A stretch of DNA of 9,593 nt. Origin: Myxococcales bacterium (lineage in GTDB: Bacteria; Myxococcota; Myxococcia; Myxococcales; Anaeromyxobacteraceae). The stretch spans positions 1 to 9,593 of the forward strand of contig JAJYHA010000162.1 of assembly GCA_021784995.1 (NCBI GenBank). Reading direction: 5' to 3'. The notes beneath the pieces were generated by a model that ran no database searches, was not told the DNA's origin, and worked only from the letters and a program-made list of their open reading frames with translations. Of the stretch, positions 5,848 through 9,593 are shown one piece after another; positions within the stretch are counted from its first letter, which is position 1, and each line of letters opens with the position of its first letter. The position numbers and the translations under genes are program-made.

Positions 5848-6900
5848 ATGAGCGACGCGGCGACGGTGCAGCGGGTGCGGGAGGCGGCGGGGCGCGCCAC
5901 GGGGCGTGACGCCGGCGCGGCGCCGGTGCGGCGCCTGGCCGGGCACGCCTCGATGCGCAGCTACTGGCGGGTCGGGGCGCCGCCCGCGTCGGTGGTGGTC
6001 ATGGTGCTGCCGGCCGACGCGCGGCCCGAGGAGGTCACGAAGGGCGCCCCGCCGGCCGCCGACCCCTTCGTCGACGTCCAGCGCTATCTCCGCGCGCTGG
6101 AGGTGCGGGTGCCGGAGGTGATCGCGCTCCTGACGGACGACCCCCGCGGCCACCTCATGGTGCTGGAGGACCTGGGCGACGACATGCTCGAGACGCGGCT
6201 GCTGGCCGGCGACGACCGGGAGGTCCTCTACGAGCGGGCCGTCGATCAGCTGGCGCGGATGCGGGCGGCGGCGGAGCGGCGCCCGGGCGGCTGCGTGGCC
6301 TTCACGCGCAGCTTCGACCAGGACCTCTACCGCTGGGAGCTGGACCACTTCCGGGAGTGGCTGCTCGAGGCCTGGAAGGGCGCGACGCTGGGACCCGCCG
6401 AGCGCGAGCGGGTGGACCGGGAGTTCTCCCGGATCGCGCGCACGCTCGACGCCGAGCCGAAGGGGTTCACACATCGTGATTACCAGTCGCGGAACCTGAT
6501 GGTGCTGCCCGGCGGCGAGCAGGCGGTGATCGACTTCCAGGACGCGCTCCTCGGGCCTCGCCAGTACGATCTGGTGGCCCTGCTCCGCGACAGCTACGTC
6601 GAGCTCCCGGCCCCCCTGGTGGAGCGGCTGCTCCGGCGCTACCTCGACGCGCTGGCGGCGGCCGGCGGACCCCGGCTCGCCCCCGGGCCGTTCCGGGAGG
6701 TCTTCGACCTGCTCACGGTCCAGCGCAAGCTCAAGGACGCGGGCCGCTTCGTCTTCATCGACCGCGTGCGCGGGAACCCGGGCTTCCTCGCCTCCATCCC
6801 GGCCTCCCTGCGCTACGTCCGCGAGGCGTTCGCGCGCCGCCCCGACCTGGCCGAGCTGCAGGACATCCTGGCGCGCCACGTCCCCGAGCTCGCCCCCTGA
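5848..6900 (+). CDS. Aminoglycoside phosphotransferase-fold kinase, AmgK-like (probable amino-sugar kinase)
   Basis: This 350-residue cytoplasmic kinase has the APH/choline-kinase fold. The best match I recognise is AmgK, which phosphorylates the anomeric hydroxyl of N-acetylmuramate and N-acetylglucosamine in cell-wall recycling. S-M-R-S-Y-W-R-V (35-42) is the N-lobe start of this group. V-L-E-D-L-G-D-D (105-112) is the hinge. H-R-D-Y-Q-S-R-N-L-M-V (209-219) is the catalytic loop with base D211 and N216. I-D-F-Q-D-A (228-233), with metal-binding D229, then G-P-R-Q-Y-D-L-V-A-L-L-R-D-S-Y (236-250), is typical of AmgK. The ATG at 5848 is preferred over one at 5824 because GGAG lies five bases before it. 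No murU partner follows, so substrate assignment is moderate; an antibiotic-modifying role is unlikely. It is divergent from the cystathionine operon. Confidence 0.82.
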   Translation: MSDAATVQRVREAAGRATGRDAGAAPVRRLAGHASMRSYWRVGAPPASVVVMVLPADARPEEVTKGAPPAADPFVDVQRYLRALEVRVPEVIALLTDDPRGHLMVLEDLGDDMLETRLLAGDDREVLYERAVDQLARMRAAAERRPGGCVAFTRSFDQDLYRWELDHFREWLLEAWKGATLGPAERERVDREFSRIARTLDAEPKGFTHRDYQSRNLMVLPGGEQAVIDFQDALLGPRQYDLVALLRDSYVELPAPLVERLLRRYLDALAAAGGPRLAPGPFREVFDLLTVQRKLKDAGRFVFIDRVRGNPGFLASIPASLRYVREAFARRPDLAELQDILARHVPELAP

Positions 6901-6937
6901 CGGCGCTTCGCGGGGCGCGGGGCGGCGCCGGGGGGGG
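6901..6937. other. Short convergent spacer with weak stem and G run
   Basis: Between the convergent stops of the kinase and the acetate symporter, CGGCGC (6901-6906) can pair with GCGCCG (6925-6930) around an 18-base loop, followed by a run of eight G residues (6930-6937). There is no T run on either strand, so I cannot call an intrinsic terminator. The stem is of a kind expected by chance in such GC-rich DNA. Confidence 0.3.
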
Positions 6938-8527
6938 CTACTCCGCGCCGACGCCGAGGTAGGTGCGGAGCTTCTCGTCCTCGAACCTGGCCTGGGCGGT
7001 CGCGTCGGGCGAGGCGAGCGACACCAGGATGCCGACCAGGAAGGCGGCCGACATCGAGACGACGCACGGGTTGTCGATGGGGACGATCGCCTTCGCGTTG
7101 TGGAAGATCTTCACCCACACCGTGTCGCTGAAGAGGATCATCGTCACCGACAGGAACGCGCCGGTGAGGATCGACGCCACCGCGCCCTTCGTGGAGAAGC
7201 GCTTCCAGACGATCGACATCAGCAGCGCCGGGAAGTTCGCGCTCGCCGCGATGGAGAAGGCGAGGCCCACCATGAACGCGACGTTCTGGCCGGCGAACAG
7301 GATGCCGAGGGCCACCGCCAGGACGCCGAAGACGACCGTCGCGGTCTTGGCCGCCCGCACCTGCTCCTCCTCGGTGGCCCGGTTCCTCTTGATCACGTTC
7401 ACGTAGATGTCGTGCGAGTAGGCCGAGGCGCCGGCCAGCGTGAGCCCGGCCACCACCGCCAGGATGGTGGCGAACGCGACCGCCGCGATGAAGCCCATGA
7501 ACGGTGTCCCGGCCAGGTGCTCGGCCAGGATGGGCGCCGCCATGTTGCCGCCGACGTCGAAGCCCCGGATGGCGGCCTGGCCGCCGGGGACGAGGACCGC
7601 GGCGCCGAAGCCGACGATGGGGATGATGACGTAGAAGTAGCCGATGAGGCCGGTCGCGTAGAGCACGCTCTTGCGGGCCGCCTTGGCGTCGGGGACGGTG
7701 TAGAACCGCATCAGGATGTGCGGGAGCCCGAGCAGGCCCAGCATGAGCGCGAGCCCGAGCGAGACCGCCTCGAGCGGGTTCTGCGCCAGGGCGCCCGGCT
7801 CGAGCATCTTCTGGCCGTAGCTGGCCGCGACCCTGGCGTAGAGGTCGGTCGGGCCGCCCACGTGCACCAGGACGAGCAGCGTGAGCACCGTGACGCCCGC
7901 GAGCAGCAGCACCGCCTTGATGATCTGCACCCAGGTGGTGGCCAGCATGCCGCCGAAGAGCACGTAGGCGAGCATGACCACGCCCACGATGATCTCGGCC
8001 CATGCGTACGGGATCCCGAACATCAGCTTGACCAGGTTCCCGGAGCCGACCATCTGGGCGATGGTGTAGAAGAGCACGGTCAGGATGCCGCCGACGGCCG
8101 ATGCGACCCGGACCGGGCCCTGGCGCAGGCGAAAGGCGACCACGTCCGCGAAGGTGAACTTGCCCAGGTTGCGGAGCGGCTCGGCCACCAGGAACATGAG
8201 CGCCGGCCAGCCGACGAGCCACCCGGTCGCGTAGACCATGCCGTCGTAACCCTTGAGCGCCACCATGCCCGAGATGCCGAGGAAGCTGGCGGCGCTCATG
8301 TAGTCGCCGGCCAGGGCGAGCCCGTTCTGCGCGGCCGACACGCTGCGGCCGGCGGCGTAGAACTCGCTGGAGGTTTTGGTCTTCTTGGCGGCCCAGTAGG
8401 TGATGACGAGGGTGATGGCCACGATGACGAAGAAGAAGGCCAGCGCGGTGTTGTTGCGCTCGCCGATCCTGTAGCCCCCGGTCTGCGCCAGGGCGAGGTC
8501 GAGGAGCTGTCGAGCACGGGACGGCAT
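6938..8527 (-). CDS. actP: Cation/acetate symporter ActP (sodium:solute symporter family)
   Basis: This 529-residue inner-membrane protein of the SSS family takes up acetate and other short carboxylates with a cation; E. coli ActP has 549 residues. The N-terminal helix near 27-45 is followed by E-F-Y-A-A-G-R (55-61) and the long conserved N-G-L-A-L-A-G-D-Y-M-S-A-A-S-F-L-G (68-84). The SSS signature region G-G-M-L-A-T-T-W-V-Q (192-201) comes next. L-P-H-I-L-M-R-F-Y-T-V (268-278) is characteristic of ActP. The sodium-site helix V-A-G-L-T-L-A-G-A-S-A-Y-S-H-D (359-373) keeps its serines. The segment ends with a short cytoplasmic tail. The ATG at 8527 is preceded by a strong GGAGGA (8538-8533) with five bases between. 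The DUF485 gene lies 36 bases upstream on the same strand, the usual partner. No acetyl-CoA synthetase gene is in the window. Confidence 0.95.
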   Translation of the reverse strand: MPSRARQLLDLALAQTGGYRIGERNNTALAFFFVIVAITLVITYWAAKKTKTSSEFYAAGRSVSAAQNGLALAGDYMSAASFLGISGMVALKGYDGMVYATGWLVGWPALMFLVAEPLRNLGKFTFADVVAFRLRQGPVRVASAVGGILTVLFYTIAQMVGSGNLVKLMFGIPYAWAEIIVGVVMLAYVLFGGMLATTWVQIIKAVLLLAGVTVLTLLVLVHVGGPTDLYARVAASYGQKMLEPGALAQNPLEAVSLGLALMLGLLGLPHILMRFYTVPDAKAARKSVLYATGLIGYFYVIIPIVGFGAAVLVPGGQAAIRGFDVGGNMAAPILAEHLAGTPFMGFIAAVAFATILAVVAGLTLAGASAYSHDIYVNVIKRNRATEEEQVRAAKTATVVFGVLAVALGILFAGQNVAFMVGLAFSIAASANFPALLMSIVWKRFSTKGAVASILTGAFLSVTMILFSDTVWVKIFHNAKAIVPIDNPCVVSMSAAFLVGILVSLASPDATAQARFEDEKLRTYLGVGAE

Positions 8528-8563
8528 GGATGTCCTCCGGGTGAGCGCGGGCGGCCGCCGGTG

Positions 8564-8899
8564 CTACCTCTTGAGCTGCCCCTTGAGCCGGTTGACCTCC
8601 GGATCGTGGGTCGTGTTCGCCCACCCGACGTAGACGGCCGTCAGGATGAACGCGACGACGATCACGCCGACGCCGATCGGGATGGCGGCCGTCGTGACCT
8701 CGCCGATGCGCGCCTTCATCAGCTCAGGCGCGTACGGGATGAGCAGGATGTAGCCGTAGTACGTGACGAAGAGCAGCGCGAGCAGCGCCATGCTGACCTT
8801 CCAGCGGCGAGAGACGAGCCGCTTGAACTCGGGCGACTCGATGATCTCGCTCGCGCTCTTCCCGGGACGGACCTCTCGCTTCGGCATCGGTTCCCCCAT
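8564..8899 (-). CDS. DUF485 (YjcH-like) inner-membrane protein
   Basis: This 111-residue protein has two predicted membrane helices, about 36-56 and 71-93. The S-P-E-F-K-R-L-V-S-R-R-W block (22-33) before helix 1, P-I-G-V-G-V-I-V-V-A-F (74-84) in helix 2, and Y-V-G-W-A-N (90-95) followed by a short charged tail are the DUF485 pattern. The family is nearly always encoded just before actP, as yjcH is in E. coli; its exact role is not established, but an accessory role in acetate transport is the usual inference. Three in-frame ATGs lie close together (8914, 8899, 8887). I chose 8899 because GGGGAG (8911-8906) sits six bases before it; the one at 8914 has no such site and the one at 8887 has it too close. 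It forms an operon with actP. Confidence 0.88.
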   Translation of the reverse strand: MGEPMPKREVRPGKSASEIIESPEFKRLVSRRWKVSMALLALLFVTYYGYILLIPYAPELMKARIGEVTTAAIPIGVGVIVVAFILTAVYVGWANTTHDPEVNRLKGQLKR

Positions 8900-8984
8900 C
8901 GAACTCTCCCCCATGGTAGTCGAGCCGGCAGCGTGCGCGAAAAGCCGGGAAGATCGGACGGACTCTGCACGTTCGAGGCCGGGC

Positions 8985-8999
8985 GCACGCCTTGCGTGC
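8985..8999. repeat. Palindrome copy 1, GCANGC-CTT-GCNTGC
   Basis: GCACGC-CTT-GCGTGC is a perfect 6-base inverted repeat around CTT. It differs from the copy at 9137-9151 only at the fourth base and its mirror partner, so the symmetry is kept. It lies about 86 bases upstream of the DUF485 start. It could be a binding site for a dimeric regulator or a small RNA hairpin. Confidence 0.6.
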
Positions 9000-9014
9000 A
9001 CCGTGGGGTGCACG
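8995..9014. repeat. 8-base inverted repeat overlapping palindrome copy 1
   Basis: CGTGCACC (8995-9002) and GGTGCACG (9007-9014) pair perfectly around the loop GTGG. Its left arm uses bases 8995-8999, which are also the right arm of the palindrome at 8985-8999, so as RNA the two stems would exclude each other. There is no T run after it on either strand, so it is not an obvious terminator. Confidence 0.5.
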
Positions 9015-9134
9015 GAGAGCGCCGGATGGTGTATCCACTTGCGCCTGCGATGGGACTCCTGCACCAGCGCGGGCGCGGCTGCGTGACGCCGGCCCACCTC
9101 CCGGAAGGGTCTCAGGCGCCCAGCGCAGGGAGAT

Positions 9135-9153
9135 GCGCAAGCCTTGCTTGCGC
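9135..9153. repeat. Palindrome copy 2, extended to 7-base arms
   Basis: GCGCAAG (9135-9141) and CTTGCGC (9147-9153) form a perfect 7-base inverted repeat with loop CCTTG. Its core at 9137-9151, GCAAGC-CTT-GCTTGC, matches palindrome copy 1 at 13 of 15 positions, with the same CTT centre. It lies about 154 bases upstream of the metallophosphoesterase start and 238 upstream of the DUF485 start. Confidence 0.6.
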
Positions 9154-9306
9154 GCGATCAGGCGCACGCATCCTTGGCGGCTCCCGAGCGCCGGTGACGG
9201 TCCGTGACTGCTCGCGGCCGGTTCGAGGGACGGTGCGGCTGGAAGCCGCGCGCGGCGCGACCCCGGCGTGCAATGCGCGGGGGCGCGGGCGTGCGGGGGA
9301 GAGCTC

Positions 9307-9593
9307 ATGAGGATCGCGCTGCTCGCCGACGCGCTGGCCAACCTGGAGGCGCTCACGGCCTGCCTCGCGGACGCGCGCGCCCGCGGCGTCGACCTCCACG
9401 CGTTCCTCGGCGATCTCGTCGGCTACGGCGCCGATCCGGGCGCCGTGGTCGAGCTGGCGGCGGAGCACGTCGCGCGCGGCGCCATCGCGGTGCTCGGCAA
9501 CCACGACGAGGCGGCGCTCACCGGGCGGGTGGAGAGCATGAACCCGGTGGCGGCGGAGGCGATCGCCTGGACGCGCGGGCGGCTCGGCGACGC
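9307..9593 (+). CDS. Metallophosphoesterase family protein, N-terminal part (cut by the right edge)
   Basis: The first 95 codons are visible; the gene runs past the window. It begins M-R-I-A-L-L-A-D-A-L-A-N-L-E-A-L, the layout of single-domain calcineurin-like phosphoesterases related to YfcE/MJ0936, which use two metal ions to hydrolyse phosphodiesters or phosphomonoesters in the cytoplasm. The second motif, F-L-G-D-L-V-G-Y-G-A-D-P (33-44) with metal ligand D36, and the third, G-N-H-D-E (64-68), are intact. The first motif is not: the family normally has D-x-H-x-N, here D8-A-L10-A-N12, so the histidine ligand is replaced by leucine. Activity may be reduced or lost; remaining histidine ligands would lie beyond the edge. 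The ATG at 9307 has GGGGGAG (9295-9301) five bases upstream, so the start is well supported. Confidence 0.85.
   Translation, partial: MRIALLADALANLEALTACLADARARGVDLHAFLGDLVGYGADPGAVVELAAEHVARGAIAVLGNHDEAALTGRVESMNPVAAEAIAWTRGRLGD

Larger units (their letters stand above)
8900..9306. promoter_or_regulatory. 407-base intergenic region before the acetate-uptake operon, probable regulatory region
   Basis: This is the longest stretch without a convincing gene. It separates the divergent DUF485/actP operon and the metallophosphoesterase gene, so both promoters should be here. I found no good sigma-70 box pair on either strand. What stands out is a set of inverted repeats: two related 15-base palindromes at 8985-8999 and 9137-9151, and an 8-base inverted repeat at 8995-9014 overlapping the first. 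Reading frames that cross the region extend from neighbouring genes or their shadows and show no protein-like composition. Confidence 0.55.

Noticed and set aside
6930..6937. A run of eight G residues
   Set aside because: It lies between two stop codons in non-coding DNA and has no visible role. Its length may vary or be a sequencing matter, but it affects no frame.
6813..8624. A 603-codon frame on the minus strand, shifted from actP
   Set aside because: It overlaps actP in another frame on the same strand; only the actP frame gives hydrophobic helices and family motifs.
8981..8996. A possible sigma-54 promoter (GG, 10 bases, GC with TTGC) on the plus strand
   Set aside because: The GG/GC spacing fits, but the -24 element is poor (GGGCGC where TGGCAC is expected) and the TTGC belongs to the palindrome. 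It points away from the acetate operon and is more than 300 bases from the plus-strand gene.
9219..9235. A tRNA-like GGTTCGA sequence, with a similar GTTCGAGG near 8970
   Set aside because: The flanking bases do not pair as a T-arm, and no acceptor, D or anticodon stem fits around either one.
7100..9310. A 736-codon open frame on the plus strand
   Set aside because: It lies antisense to actP and DUF485, is dominated by R, H, G, D and E in the pattern produced by reading GC-rich genes on the opposite strand, and has no domain. The minus-strand genes have clear motifs and ribosome sites.

Overview
This window comes from a bacterial chromosome of very high GC content (above 70% by eye, with third codon positions almost always G or C). 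The gene types and composition would fit a myxobacterium such as Anaeromyxobacter, but that is an inference from style and gene content; no marker gene in the window settles the taxonomy. I count nine protein genes, two of them cut by the window edges. I see no RNA gene, mobile element or CRISPR array.

Left part (1-2914). On the minus strand, an old yellow enzyme (YqjM-type ene-reductase) is followed after 3 bases by the start of an RlmI-type rRNA methyltransferase that runs off the left edge. Diverging from them on the plus strand is a 14-helix MFS drug exporter of the DHA2 (EmrB/QacA) type. A plus-strand gene for a 62-residue, very basic small protein follows at 2976-3164.

Middle (3162-6900). 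The small gene converges on a minus-strand two-gene operon, cystathionine beta-synthase then cystathionine gamma-lyase. Together these make the reverse transsulfuration route, homocysteine to cysteine. The operon has a near-consensus sigma-70 promoter (TTGACA, 18 bases, TATAAC) in a 99-base divergent gap. Across that gap lies a plus-strand kinase of the aminoglycoside phosphotransferase fold that resembles the amino-sugar kinase AmgK of cell-wall recycling.

Right part (6938-9593). On the minus strand a DUF485 (YjcH-like) membrane protein gene precedes the acetate symporter gene actP, an acetate uptake operon without acs in view. A 407-base gap follows. It holds two near-identical 15-base palindromes that differ by a compensatory base-pair change, plus an 8-base inverted repeat that overlaps one of them. 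Finally a plus-strand metallophosphoesterase runs off the right edge. Its first metal-binding motif reads D-A-L where the family normally has D-x-H.

Most of the window is ordinary metabolic and transport DNA. The points that deserve a second look are the paired palindromes before the acetate operon, the lost histidine in the metallophosphoesterase, the small basic protein, and the hairpin shared by two convergent stop codons.
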